Assembly: GCA_050697155.1 (NCBI GenBank)
Contig: JBOGZD010000015.1
Span: 1 to 34,801, forward strand
DNA length: 34,801 nucleotides
DNA from: JBOGZD01 sp050697155
GTDB taxonomy: Bacteria; Actinomycetota; Thermoleophilia; Solirubrobacterales; 70-9
Direction of reading: 5' to 3'
Position numbers and translations under genes: made by a program
Shown here: positions 23,667 to 32,350 of the stretch, piece after piece
How the letters are laid out: the number at the start of each line of letters is the position of its first letter
Numbering within the stretch: position 1 is the first letter of the stretch
Notes under the pieces: generated by a model
Databases searched by the model: none
Told to the model about the DNA's origin: nothing
What the model saw: only the letters and a program-made list of their open reading frames with translations

Positions 23667-24329
23667 TTACCCGGCGTCCGGCGGCGCCAGCACCGACGGT
23701 GGGACGTCGGCGGTGCCGATCGCGCGGTAGAGCGCCGCGCTCGGCTTGGCGATCCGCCAGCCGACGCCGGCCCGGGTCAGGTAGACGAGGTCGTCCTCGA
23801 TCGACGGCTCCTTGCGGTCGGCGAACGTGGTCACCGTGGTCGCTCGGGCCCGCGCGGAGTCGGCCTCGATCTCGATCGCTCGTATGCCTGCGAGCTTCAG
23901 GCCCTCGAACACCGGCACGCCGCGGGGGTCGCGGTAGCCGATCGAGTCCGAGAGGGAGGCGGCGCAGTCGCCGCCGGACTCGGGCAGCTCGATCTCGTCG
24001 ATCGCTCCGGGGGCGAGCGCCGAGCAGACCCGCTCGCCGTCGCCGGCGTCAAGTCCGAGGAGGTAGGTGCGGACGACTTGCGCGACCTCGCGCTCGTCGG
24101 GGTCCCGGGGCGGAGGTGCGGGATCGGTGGCCGTGTCCTGCGTCGTCTCCTGCTCCGGCTCGTCGTCGGGGTCAGCGGCGGCGTCGGGCTGCGTGGCACC
24201 CGGTTCTTCGGTCGCAGGTGCCGTCGTCTCGGTGTTCTCCGGGTCGTCATCGCAGCCCGAAACCGCCACGCAGGCAATGAGGGGGAGGATCGCGATCAGG
24301 AGATGGTTCGTTGCCGTGCCCCTGCGCAC
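23667..24329 (-). CDS. Lipoprotein with NTF2-like domain
   Basis: The 220-residue protein starts at GTG (complement of 24327-24329). It has a short basic n-region, a hydrophobic stretch (LLIAILPLIACVAV) and a lipobox VSGC, so it should be lipidated at Cys26. A low-complexity acidic Thr/Pro/Glu/Asp linker follows (about residues 27-80). The C-terminal 130 residues (VAQVVRTYLLGLDAGDGERVCSALAP, then a cysteine in GGDCAASL, ending VGWRIAKPSAALYRAIG) look like an NTF2/SnoaL-type domain of the kind often found in actinobacterial lipoproteins. I cannot assign a function. It converges with the mau-like cassette and diverges from the transketolase genes; a TAGCGT -10 lies 7 bases upstream of the GTG. 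Confidence 0.8.
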   Translation of the reverse strand: MRRGTATNHLLIAILPLIACVAVSGCDDDPENTETTAPATEEPGATQPDAAADPDDEPEQETTQDTATDPAPPPRDPDEREVAQVVRTYLLGLDAGDGERVCSALAPGAIDEIELPESGGDCAASLSDSIGYRDPRGVPVFEGLKLAGIRAIEIEADSARARATTVTTFADRKEPSIEDDLVYLTRAGVGWRIAKPSAALYRAIGTADVPPSVLAPPDAG

Positions 24330-24336
24330 GTCGGCG

Positions 24337-24342
24337 ACGCTA
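24337..24342 (-). promoter_or_regulatory. -10 element TAGCGT of the lipoprotein gene, leaderless type
   Basis: On the minus strand TAGCGT lies 7 bases before the GTG start, the same hexamer and spacing as at the mau-like cassette. No ribosome-binding site fits between them. Confidence 0.5.
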
Positions 24343-24361
24343 GCGAACCGATTCTCCCGGA

Positions 24362-24402
24362 TGTCCTGTTCTGGTGGTCATATAGACCACCTGGGCAGGA
24401 CA
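24362..24402. promoter_or_regulatory. 41-bp near-palindrome in the divergent lipoprotein/transketolase spacer
   Basis: The arms TGTCCTG-TTCT-GGTGGTC and GACCACC-TGGG-CAGGACA surround the loop ATATA. As RNA this is an 18-position stem with two G-U pairs and a single U-U mismatch; as DNA it is two nested 7-bp palindromic blocks. The inner GGTGGTC/GACCACC resembles GntR-family operators (TGGTC...GACCA), with a wider centre than the DasR type. It lies between the two promoters, so a shared operator is the simplest reading. Confidence 0.55.
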
Positions 24403-24446
24403 GCTTCGCCGGGACGCGCAGCGTTCGTGGCGTCCGCCCCGGGGCA

Positions 24447-24452
24447 TAGCTT
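24447..24452 (+). promoter_or_regulatory. -10 element TAGCTT of the transketolase operon
   Basis: TAGCTT lies 8 bases before GTG 24461, compatible with a leaderless transcript. A poor -35 (TTCGTG, 24424-24429) is 17 bases upstream. The segment between -10 and GTG is G-rich. Confidence 0.42.
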
Positions 24453-24460
24453 GGGGGCAG

Positions 24461-25435
24461 GTGACCTCAGCTAACCTCGCCGCCGTGACCCACCTGAGGC
24501 CGGTCCCAGACCCGAAACCGCCGCCGCGTCACGACGAGCGCCAGGCGACGCAGCCCTCGATCGCAGAGCTCGAGCGCTGGGCGACGGTGCTGAGGATGGA
24601 CTGCGTGCGGATGCTCGCGGTGGCGAAGTCGGGCCACCTCGACTCCTCGCTGTCGGCCGCCGACGTCGTCGCCGCCCTCTACTACCGCGTCCTCCGCCAC
24701 GACCCGGAGAACCCCGACTGGCCCGAGCGCGACCGGTTCGTGCTCTGCAAGGGCCACGCGGCGCCGATCCAGTACGCGGCGCTCGCCCACCACGGCTACT
24801 TCGAGCTCGAGGAGCTGATGGGCCTGCGCCAGATCGGCGCCCAGCTCCAGGGCCATCCCGACATGACCCGCACCCCCGGGGTCGAGGTCTCGACCGGGTC
24901 GCTCGGCCAGGGGCTGTCGATGTGCGTCGGCATCTGCCTCGCGTTGCGCCTCGACGAGCTCGACCGCACGGCGCAGGTCTTCGGCGTGCTCTCCGACGGC
25001 GACTGCCAGGAGGGACAGACCTGGGAGGCCGCGACCGCCGCGACCCACTTCGGGGTCACCAACCTGACCGCGGTCATCGACTACAACCACCTGCAGACCG
25101 ACGGCACCACCGAAGAGGTGATGGACATCGGCGACGTGCGCGCCAAGTTCGAGTCCTTTGGCTGGGACGCGGTCGAGATCGACGGCCACGACATGGGCCA
25201 GGTGGTCGAGGCACTGGAGCGCAGTCGCACGCTGGAGCGGCCGGCGGCGATCGTCTGCCAGACCACCAAGGGCAAGGGCGTCTCGTCGATGGAGGGCAGG
25301 TTCGGCTTCCACGGCAAGCCGCCCGACCCGGAGCTCGCCGGCGCCGCGGTGACGGAGCTCGAAGAGCGGCTCGAGGAGCAGACAAAGGGGTTGCACGCGG
25401 CCGAGGACGGCGATCCCGAGGGCGGTGGGGAGTAG
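24461..25435 (+). CDS. Transketolase, N-terminal (TPP pyrophosphate-binding) subunit
   Basis: This 324-residue protein is the N-terminal half of a split transketolase, which moves two-carbon ketol units between sugar phosphates using thiamine pyrophosphate and Mg. It has SGHLDSSLSAADVVAALYY, the GHAAPIQYAAL segment, STGSLGQGLSMCVG, and the diphosphate/metal motif SDGDCQEGQTWEA...DYN, then TTKGKG. The long Pro-rich N terminus before SIAELERWA (about 32 residues) is not conserved, and GTG 24485 is an alternative start. The partner subunit starts 2 bases after the stop. Split transketolases of this type are often tied to pentose, sugar-acid or aromatic precursor metabolism; nothing next to it shows which. 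Confidence 0.93.
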   Translation: MTSANLAAVTHLRPVPDPKPPPRHDERQATQPSIAELERWATVLRMDCVRMLAVAKSGHLDSSLSAADVVAALYYRVLRHDPENPDWPERDRFVLCKGHAAPIQYAALAHHGYFELEELMGLRQIGAQLQGHPDMTRTPGVEVSTGSLGQGLSMCVGICLALRLDELDRTAQVFGVLSDGDCQEGQTWEAATAATHFGVTNLTAVIDYNHLQTDGTTEEVMDIGDVRAKFESFGWDAVEIDGHDMGQVVEALERSRTLERPAAIVCQTTKGKGVSSMEGRFGFHGKPPDPELAGAAVTELEERLEEQTKGLHAAEDGDPEGGGE

Positions 25436-25437
25436 CG

Positions 25438-26436
25438 ATGCCGGCTGAAGCCAAGACCGAGCCGATCGCGACCCGCCACGCCTATGGCGACGCGCTGGTC
25501 GAGCTCGGCGAGCAGCACGCCGAGGTCGTCGCACTGGACGCCGACCTCGCGGTCTCGACCCAGTCGATCAAGTTCGGCAAGCGCTTCCCGGAGCGGTTCT
25601 TCAACGTCGGCGCCGCCGAGGCGAACATGATGTCGATGGCCTGCGGCCTGGCCGCGACCGGCAAGGTGCCCTACTGCTCGACCTTCGCCATCTTCGCCTC
25701 CGGGCGCGCCTACGACCAGGTGCGGCTCGGGATCGCCCACAACGAGCTCAAGGTGCGGATCGGCGCCTCGCACGGCGGCGTCTCGCTCGGCGAGGACGGC
25801 GCCTCGCACCAGATGATCGAGGACATCGCGATGATGCGGGCGATGCCGCGGATGCAGGTGATCGTCCCGGCCGACTACAACCAGGCCTACCGGGCGACGC
25901 TCGAGTCCTACGAGAAGGACGAGCCGATGTACATGCGCTTCGGCCGACCCGCGACCGCGATCGTCTACGACCAGATTCCGGAGACCCTCGGCGGCGGAGT
26001 CGACGTGCTGCGCGAGGGCAAGGACATCACCCTGATCGCCACCGGCCACCTGGTGTGGCGCGCGCTCGAGGCCGCCGAGACGCTCGACCGCGAGGACGGG
26101 GTGGAGGCCGAGGTGCTCAACGTCGCGATCGTCAAGCCGCTTCACTCCGAGCCGGTGCTCGAGTCGGTCTCGAAGACCGGCGTCGCGGTCACCGCCGAGG
26201 AGCACCGGGTGGTCGGCGGTCTCGCCGACGCCGTCCGCCAGGTCGCCGCCGAGCAGCACCCGGTGCCGATCTTCGCCGTCGGCATGGGCGACGAGTTCGG
26301 GATCTCGGGAACCGGAGAGGCGTGCATGGAGCACTTCGGCCTCACCGCCCGCGGCATCGTCGACCGCGCGCGCGAGGCGCTGGTGCTGAAGCCGATCGTC
26401 TCCCGCCCGCCGCTGTTCGGCCCCGAGTGGACCTAG
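25438..26436 (+). CDS. Transketolase, C-terminal (pyrimidine-binding) subunit
   Basis: This 332-residue partner carries the Pyr domain (TRHAYGDALVELGEQHAEVVALDADLA, with the catalytic Glu in NVGAAEANMMSMACGLAATGK, and IGASHGGVSLGEDGASHQMIEDIAMMRAMP) and the transketolase C-terminal domain (LIATGHLVWRALEAAE, AVTAEEHRVVGGLADAV). The family is shared with the C half of DXP synthase; the two-gene layout and the partner indicate transketolase. ATG 25438 is 2 bases after the upstream stop, so co-translation is expected. The final residues PPLFGPEWT are not conserved in the family as I know it. Confidence 0.93.
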   Translation: MPAEAKTEPIATRHAYGDALVELGEQHAEVVALDADLAVSTQSIKFGKRFPERFFNVGAAEANMMSMACGLAATGKVPYCSTFAIFASGRAYDQVRLGIAHNELKVRIGASHGGVSLGEDGASHQMIEDIAMMRAMPRMQVIVPADYNQAYRATLESYEKDEPMYMRFGRPATAIVYDQIPETLGGGVDVLREGKDITLIATGHLVWRALEAAETLDREDGVEAEVLNVAIVKPLHSEPVLESVSKTGVAVTAEEHRVVGGLADAVRQVAAEQHPVPIFAVGMGDEFGISGTGEACMEHFGLTARGIVDRAREALVLKPIVSRPPLFGPEWT

Positions 26437-26491
26437 CAAGCCGGTCGCCTCGCCGCCGGCGCGCTGCGCACTGGTGACCGAACGATTGTGT

Positions 26492-26503
26492 TGCCTATAG
26501 GCA
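26492..26503. promoter_or_regulatory. Perfect 12-bp palindrome TGCCTATAGGCA
   Basis: TGCCTATAGGCA equals its own reverse complement and sits in the 103-base spacer before the DUF4345-like gene, in an AT-richer patch (also ATGAAAAT). It may be an operator with an embedded TATAGG -10, but a good -35 at the right distance is not seen. Confidence 0.4.
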
Positions 26504-26539
26504 TGAAAATCCTCCAGTCGTCCGCTGGCGGTCGCTTCG

Positions 26540-26938
26540 GTGGTTCTCCGTAGCCGGAGTGCGCTGCGGGCCGTGTTCTACGTCGGCGGAGCCGTTGCCA
26601 CCGGCGCCGGGCTGCACTCGGCCGTCCTCGGCGCCAGATCCCTCCCCGGTCAGGATCTCGCCAATCCCGCTCTGGAGAGCGAGCTGCGCTACTACGCCGT
26701 CTTCTACGCGGCCTTCGGCTCGATGGCGCTCCAGGTCGCGCCTCGCGCGGACAGCGATCCCGCCGCCGTGCGTGGCCTCGCCGCCACCCTGTTCCTCGCC
26801 GGCCTTGCGCGCGCCGGCGGCTGGCTCGCGGCCGGCCGGCCGCCCGGGTTCCAGTGCGCGCTGCTTGCGATCGAGCTCGGCGCCCCCGCGCCGATCGTCG
26901 CCTGGCAGGCGCGGTTGCAGCGATCCGGCGACCTTTAG
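26540..26938 (+). CDS. Small DUF4345-like membrane protein
   Basis: The 132-residue protein has four hydrophobic segments (about residues 10-30, 50-68, 78-96 and 104-122) and the motif ELRYYAVFYAAFGSMAL, typical of DUF4345 proteins, followed by FLAGLARAGGWL. The function of the family is unknown. It starts at GTG 26540, with GGCGGT as a weak ribosome-binding site. Its stop codon is inside a 14-bp palindrome that also lies upstream of ftsE. It is flanked by unrelated operons, so nothing about its role follows from context. Confidence 0.78.
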   Translation: MVLRSRSALRAVFYVGGAVATGAGLHSAVLGARSLPGQDLANPALESELRYYAVFYAAFGSMALQVAPRADSDPAAVRGLAATLFLAGLARAGGWLAAGRPPGFQCALLAIELGAPAPIVAWQARLQRSGDL

Positions 26939-26977
26939 CGGCCGCTAACACTCTGCGCTACGCTTCCGCGGCCGCGG
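26935..26977. repeat. Paired NotI-type palindromes upstream of ftsE
   Basis: TTAGCGGCCGCTAA (26935-26948) is a perfect 14-bp palindrome, and CCGCGGCCGCGG (26966-26977) is a perfect 12-bp palindrome 17 bases later, flanked by TT and GAA. Both share the core GCGGCCGC. They lie 80-120 bases before the ftsE ATG. They may form an operator pair or a terminator for the DUF4345 gene. Confidence 0.45.
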
Positions 26978-27057
26978 GAAAGCCGCTCGTGGCGCAGGCA
27001 GGAATCCACGGGGTGCTCGCGCAGGATTGGCGCGGACGCCGCAGAAACAGGCTGGGC

Positions 27058-27939
<882 letters not shown>

Positions 27940-27942
27940 CCG

Positions 27943-28854
27943 ATGGGCCGGGTCGTCTTCTTCCTCTCGGAGGCCTTCCGCGCGCTGCGGCGCAGCGCCG
28001 CGCCGAGCATCGCCGCGATCGTGACCATCGTCGTTACCACCCTGCTACTCGGCGTGCTCGTCCCGGTGCTGCGCGCGAGCGAGTCGAAGACCGAGGACAT
28101 CCGCGAGCAGATCGGGTTGCGGGTGTTCCTCTACCAGGACTCGCCCGGCACGGAGATCCGCGCGCTCGAGGACAAGCTCGAGGCGATCCCCCATGTCACG
28201 GGCGCCGAGTTCTGCTCGCGCGCGTGCGGGATCGAGGTGCTCGAGAGCCGCCTCGAGGGCGACCTGCGCGAGTCGATCGGCGAGCTCAACCGCAACCCGC
28301 TGCCGGCTGCCTATGAGATCTCGCTGGACGATCCGGACAACCTCGAGTCGGTCCGCGCCGCGCTGACGCCTCCGAACACGTCGGGCACGCCAACCCCGAT
28401 CAGCCCGGCGATCGATCCGCCGATCGGAGAGTCGCGCGAGGAGGCCAAGGACATCCGCGAGGTCACCGGAGCGGTGAAGATCGTCCTCCTGGTGATCGCC
28501 GCCCTGCTGCTGATCGCCTCGCTGCTGCTGGTCGCGAACACGATCCGCCTCTCCATCTACGCCCGCCGGCGCGAGGTCGAGGTGATGCAGCTCGTCGGCG
28601 CGACGAACTGGTTCATCCGCTGGCCGTTCATGATCGAAGGGGTGATCGTCGGGCTCGCGGGCGCCGGCGTCGCGGTCGGCATACTGTGGCTTGGCAAGGT
28701 CACCATCGTGGATCCGCTGGCCGACAACTTCGCCCTGATCGACAACCTCTCCACCGTGAGCTTCGTGCCCCTGGTGGTGATGCTGGTGGCTGCCGCGGTA
28801 GTTGTCTCCGCGCTCGGCAGCGGCATCACGCTGCGCCGCTTCCTGCGCGTGTGA
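27943..28854 (+). CDS. ftsX: Cell division protein FtsX
   Basis: FtsX is the membrane partner of FtsE, linking ATP hydrolysis to cell-wall hydrolase activation outside. The 303-residue protein has the expected plan: a cytoplasmic N terminus with LSEAFRALRRS, TM1 (about 20-43), a large extracytoplasmic domain (about 45-175), then TM2 (about 179-200), TM3 (about 223-247) and TM4 (about 273-297), with the conserved RRREVEVMQLVGATNWFIRWPF loop after TM2. Two cysteines in the external domain (ACG/CSR, near residue 89-92) could pair. It is followed by the S41 protease with a GTGA overlap. Confidence 0.94.
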   Translation: MGRVVFFLSEAFRALRRSAAPSIAAIVTIVVTTLLLGVLVPVLRASESKTEDIREQIGLRVFLYQDSPGTEIRALEDKLEAIPHVTGAEFCSRACGIEVLESRLEGDLRESIGELNRNPLPAAYEISLDDPDNLESVRAALTPPNTSGTPTPISPAIDPPIGESREEAKDIREVTGAVKIVLLVIAALLLIASLLLVANTIRLSIYARRREVEVMQLVGATNWFIRWPFMIEGVIVGLAGAGVAVGILWLGKVTIVDPLADNFALIDNLSTVSFVPLVVMLVAAAVVVSALGSGITLRRFLRV

Positions 28855-30023
28855 GTACGGCTACTCCGGGAGGCGGCTTCGCCTCCGGCGTCGCCGTCGG
28901 GCTCGTGCTGGGCCTGGCCGCCGCCGCGCTCCTCGGCATCCTCACCGGCGCGCTGGAGGGCGATCCGGGCGCCGCCGAGCAGGCTCGCGACGTGATCGAG
29001 GCCAACTACTTCGAGCCGGTCGACGAGGGCGAGCTCGACCAAGCATCGGTCGCGGGAATGGTCACCGAGCTTCGCCGCCGCCACGACGACCGCTTCTCCC
29101 ACTACTTCAGCCCCGAGCAGCTCGAGGTCTTCGAGGCGGCGACGTCCGGGGAGTTCTCGGGCGTGGGGTTGACCGTGAACGAGGTGCGCCGGGGCCTGCG
29201 GGTGGCGAGCGTGCTCCCCGACACCCCGGCGGAGCAGGCCGGGATCACGGGGGGCGACCTGATCACCGCGGTCGACGGCGACTCGATCGCCGGCGTTCCC
29301 TCCAACGTCTCGACCGCCCGGATCAAGGGCCCGCCGGGCACCGAGGTCGAGCTGCGGGTAGAGCCCGCCGGCGGCGGGCGACCGCGCGAGGTCACGGTCG
29401 AGCGGGCCAGAGTCCGCGTTCCGGCCGTCCAGGGCGGGATTCGGCGCGCGGGTGGTCGGGAGGTGGCCTACGTCGACTTCGAGACCTTCTCCGACGGCGC
29501 CCACGGCGAGCTGCGCGAGACGATCGAGCGCCTGCTGCGCCGCGGCGCCGAGGGGGTGGTGCTCGACCTGCGCGGCAACGGCGGCGGCCTGCTCAACGAG
29601 GCGATCCTCTCGACCAGCGTCTTCGTCGAGGACGGGGTGATCGTCTCCACCAGCAGCCGGGCCCAGGGCGAGCGCGACTACGACGCGGTCGGCGACGCGC
29701 TCGAGCCGCGACCGACGGTGGTGCTGATCAACCGCGACACCGCCTCGGCCGCCGAGATCCTCGCCGCGGCGCTCGAGACGTACGACCTGGCGACCATCGT
29801 CGGCGCGGAGAGCTTCGGCAAGGGCACCTTCCAGGAGGTGATCGGGCTCGAGTCCGGCGGCGCGCTCGACCTCACCGTCGGCGAGTACCTGACCGCCGAC
29901 GGGGCCTCGCTCGCCGGCGACGGGATCGCCCCCGAGGTGCGTGCCGAGGACGACCCCGAGACCCGCCGCGACGAGGGGCTCGACGAGGCCCTGCGGGTGC
30001 TGGCGGGCGAGCTGGAGGGTTGA
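28851..30023 (+). CDS. S41 family C-terminal processing peptidase
   Basis: The 390-residue membrane-anchored protease cuts C-terminal tails of envelope proteins in related systems. It has one N-terminal transmembrane helix (about residues 10-32), an N-terminal helical region, a PDZ domain (about 95-175, GVGLTVNEVRRGLRVASVLPDTPAEQAGITGGDLI), and the S41 catalytic core with S299 (NRDTASAAEIL) and K324 (SFGKGTFQE), 25 residues apart as in tail-specific proteases. The GTG start overlaps the ftsX stop. S41 proteases next to ftsEX are common, which suggests a link to control of cell-wall hydrolases. The stop codon lies inside a hairpin before rnr. Confidence 0.94.
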   Translation: MSTATPGGGFASGVAVGLVLGLAAAALLGILTGALEGDPGAAEQARDVIEANYFEPVDEGELDQASVAGMVTELRRRHDDRFSHYFSPEQLEVFEAATSGEFSGVGLTVNEVRRGLRVASVLPDTPAEQAGITGGDLITAVDGDSIAGVPSNVSTARIKGPPGTEVELRVEPAGGGRPREVTVERARVRVPAVQGGIRRAGGREVAYVDFETFSDGAHGELRETIERLLRRGAEGVVLDLRGNGGGLLNEAILSTSVFVEDGVIVSTSSRAQGERDYDAVGDALEPRPTVVLINRDTASAAEILAAALETYDLATIVGAESFGKGTFQEVIGLESGGALDLTVGEYLTADGASLAGDGIAPEVRAEDDPETRRDEGLDEALRVLAGELEG

Positions 30024-30058
30024 TGCGGGTTACCACGCACGCGACCCCCATCAACCCT
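30016..30058 (+). promoter_or_regulatory. Intercistronic hairpin between the S41 protease and rnr
   Basis: AGGGTTGATG (30016-30025) and CATCAACCCT (30049-30058) are perfect 10-base arms; inside them, after one mismatch, GGGT/ACCC add four pairs around a 13-base loop. The hairpin spans the upstream stop codon and ends 11 bases before the rnr ATG. It could modulate RNase R translation or mark an mRNA processing site. It is not followed by a T-run. Confidence 0.55.
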
Positions 30059-30069
30059 CTGCGCCGGCA

Positions 30070-31797
30070 ATGACCGAGGGCAACGTCGCGGTGGTCGAGC
30101 ACCGCGGTCGCTTCCGGGTGGCCGAGCCGCTGTTCGAGCCGGGGCCGCAACGGCCGCTCGCGCGCGGCTCGATCGACGTCGACCCGGGCGAGATGGTGCT
30201 GGTCGAGCCCCGCGGCGGCAACGCCCGCGCGGTCGCTCGGCTGGGGCGGCCCGACCGGGCCCGCGACGTGGTCGCGGCGCTGATCGCCGAGCGCGACCTT
30301 CGGCGCGGCTTCGGGCGCGAGCTGGAGGATGACGCTCGCGACGCAGCCGCCGTCGCGCGCGAGTCCGGCGATGCCCGCCACGACCACACCGACCTGGCGA
30401 CGTTCACGGTCGACCCGGCGACGGCGCGTGACTTCGACGACGCGGTCTCCGCAGCGCCGGAAGGCGACGGAGTCCGGCTCTGGATCCACATCGCCGACGT
30501 CGCCGCCCACGTCAGGCCAGGATCGCGGCTCGACGCCGAGGCGCTTGGGCGCGGCACCAGCACCTACGTGCCCGGGGCAGTCGAGCCGATGCTGCCGCCG
30601 GCGCTCTCCGACGAGGCGTGCAGCCTCGGCCCCGGGGTGGAGCGCCTCGCCGTCACCGCGGAGGTCGTCGTCGACGCCGGCGGCGAGCCCCGCTCGGCGA
30701 GCTTTCACCGCAGCCGGATCCGCTCCGACGCCCGGCTCAGCTACGAGCAGCTCGACGAGCTCTTCGCCGGCCGCGGCTCGCCGTCCGCGGCGATCTCCGA
30801 GCCACTCGCGCTGGCGCGCCGGGCGGCCGCGGCGCTCGCCGGGCGGCGTCCCGTCGCGGCGCTCGAGATCGAGTCGTTCGAGCCCGAGTTCGAGTTCGAT
30901 CCCGAGGGTCGCGTGATCGCCGCGCACTCGGTCGCGCAGACCGAGGCGCACCGGCTGATCGAGCACCTGATGATCCTCGCCAACGAGCGGGTCGCGGAGC
31001 TGTGCGAGCGACGTGGCGTGCCGACGCTCTATCGCGTCCACGAGCAACCCGACCCCGAGCGGGTCGGGGTGCTGATCGAGCAGCTCACCTCGCTCGGGAT
31101 CCCGACTCCACCGCTGCCTGACCGGCTGGCGCCCGGCGAGGCCGCCGAGCTGGTCGGCGAGGCGAGCCGCCGGGTCGCCGCCGAGGCGCGGCGGCGCGGG
31201 CACGGGCGGGCCGCGTATACCTCTCTCGTGCTGCGCTCGCTGAAGCAGGCCTACTACACGCACACCAACGTCGGCCACGCGGGGCTCGGCAGCCCGGCCT
31301 ACTGCCACTTCACCTCCCCGATCCGCCGCTATCCCGATCTGGTCGCCCACCGTGCGCTGCTGTCGCTGCTCGGCGCCGGCGAGGACGAGCCGGGGCGCTC
31401 GGACGTCCGCGAGGCGGGCTGGTGGTGCTCCGAGCGCGAGCGCGAGTCGATGTCCGTCGAGCGGCAGGCCGACAAGGTCTGCGCGGCGTTCCTGCTCGAG
31501 CGCGAGCTGTTCGAGTCGGGCTGGTCGCGGATGTTCGAGGGCGAGGTCTCGGGGGTGGTCGGCGCCGGCGCCTTCGTCCGCTTCGGCGGCGATCTCGCCG
31601 ACGTATACGAGGGCTTCCTGCCGGCGCGGCGCCTGCGCGGCGAGTACTTCGCCCTCAACGAGACCGAGACCGCGCTGGTCGGGCGCCGCAGCGGTCGCAC
31701 GGTGCGGCTCGGCGACCCCGTGCGGGTCGCGGTCGACGACGTCCAGGCGGCCCGGGGCCGGGTCGACCTGCTGCCCGAGGGCGGGGGCGGCTCGTGA
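30070..31797 (+). CDS. rnr: RNase II/R family exoribonuclease (short form)
   Basis: The 575-residue protein degrades RNA 3'-to-5'. The RNB domain carries the metal-binding aspartates D115, D121, D123 and D124 in TVDPATARDFDDA, in the same 6-2-1 spacing as RNase II, and the motif HFTSPIRRYPDLVAHRAL. A short N-terminal cold-shock-like segment (about 1-65) precedes it, and an S1-like domain (about 490-570, EGEVSGVVGAGAFVRF) follows. The helix-turn-helix and Lys-rich ends of long RNase R are missing. The stop overlaps the smpB GTG; pairing of this nuclease with smpB is widespread and fits joint work in trans-translation and mRNA clearance. Confidence 0.93.
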   Translation: MTEGNVAVVEHRGRFRVAEPLFEPGPQRPLARGSIDVDPGEMVLVEPRGGNARAVARLGRPDRARDVVAALIAERDLRRGFGRELEDDARDAAAVARESGDARHDHTDLATFTVDPATARDFDDAVSAAPEGDGVRLWIHIADVAAHVRPGSRLDAEALGRGTSTYVPGAVEPMLPPALSDEACSLGPGVERLAVTAEVVVDAGGEPRSASFHRSRIRSDARLSYEQLDELFAGRGSPSAAISEPLALARRAAAALAGRRPVAALEIESFEPEFEFDPEGRVIAAHSVAQTEAHRLIEHLMILANERVAELCERRGVPTLYRVHEQPDPERVGVLIEQLTSLGIPTPPLPDRLAPGEAAELVGEASRRVAAEARRRGHGRAAYTSLVLRSLKQAYYTHTNVGHAGLGSPAYCHFTSPIRRYPDLVAHRALLSLLGAGEDEPGRSDVREAGWWCSERERESMSVERQADKVCAAFLLERELFESGWSRMFEGEVSGVVGAGAFVRFGGDLADVYEGFLPARRLRGEYFALNETETALVGRRSGRTVRLGDPVRVAVDDVQAARGRVDLLPEGGGGS

Positions 31798-32273
31798 GCA
31801 AGCGCGGCAAGCGCGCACCGGCGTCGGGGGACGTGGCCACCAACCGAGCGGCCCGGCACAAGTACGAGCTGCTGGACAGGTTCGAGTGCGGGATCGAGCT
31901 CCAGGGCAGCGAGGTCAAGTCGCTGCGCGAGGGCAAGGCGCAGATCGGCGATGCCTACGCCGTGATCGAGGGCGGCGAGGTGTGGCTGCGCGGCGCCCAC
32001 ATCCCCCCGTACGCGCCGGCGGCGGCAGAGAACCACGATCCCGACCGTGAGCGCAAGCTGCTGCTGCATCGGTACGAGATCGAGCGCCTGATCGGACGCT
32101 CGCAGCGACGCGGCCTCACGCTGGTGCCGACCCGGATCTACTTCAAGGGGCCGCGGGCGAAGGTGGAGCTTGCCCTCGCGCGAGGCAAGGAGCGGCGCGA
32201 CCGCCGCCGCGAGATTCGCGACCGCGACGTCCAGCGCGAAGTCGAGCGCGAGGTCCGCCACCGGCTGCGGTGA
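31794..32273 (+). CDS. smpB: SsrA-binding protein
   Basis: SmpB binds tmRNA and carries it to stalled ribosomes. The 159-residue protein has the oligonucleotide-binding barrel with NRAARHKYELLDRFECGIELQGSEVKSLREGKAQIGDAYA, VWLRGAHIPPYA, and KLLLHRYEIERLIG, then a basic helix RGKERRDRRREIRDRDVQREV that enters the decoding site in the known family. The GTG overlaps the rnr stop (GTGA). The ssrA gene for tmRNA, often close by, is not in the sequence that follows. Confidence 0.97.
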   Translation: MSKRGKRAPASGDVATNRAARHKYELLDRFECGIELQGSEVKSLREGKAQIGDAYAVIEGGEVWLRGAHIPPYAPAAAENHDPDRERKLLLHRYEIERLIGRSQRRGLTLVPTRIYFKGPRAKVELALARGKERRDRRREIRDRDVQREVEREVRHRLR

Positions 32274-32350
32274 GCGGCTGGCGGGCGCGCACGCCTTCGC
32301 CCGCGCGGGGTGGGAGCGGGACGGGGCGGGTCGTGAGAGGATTTCCACTG

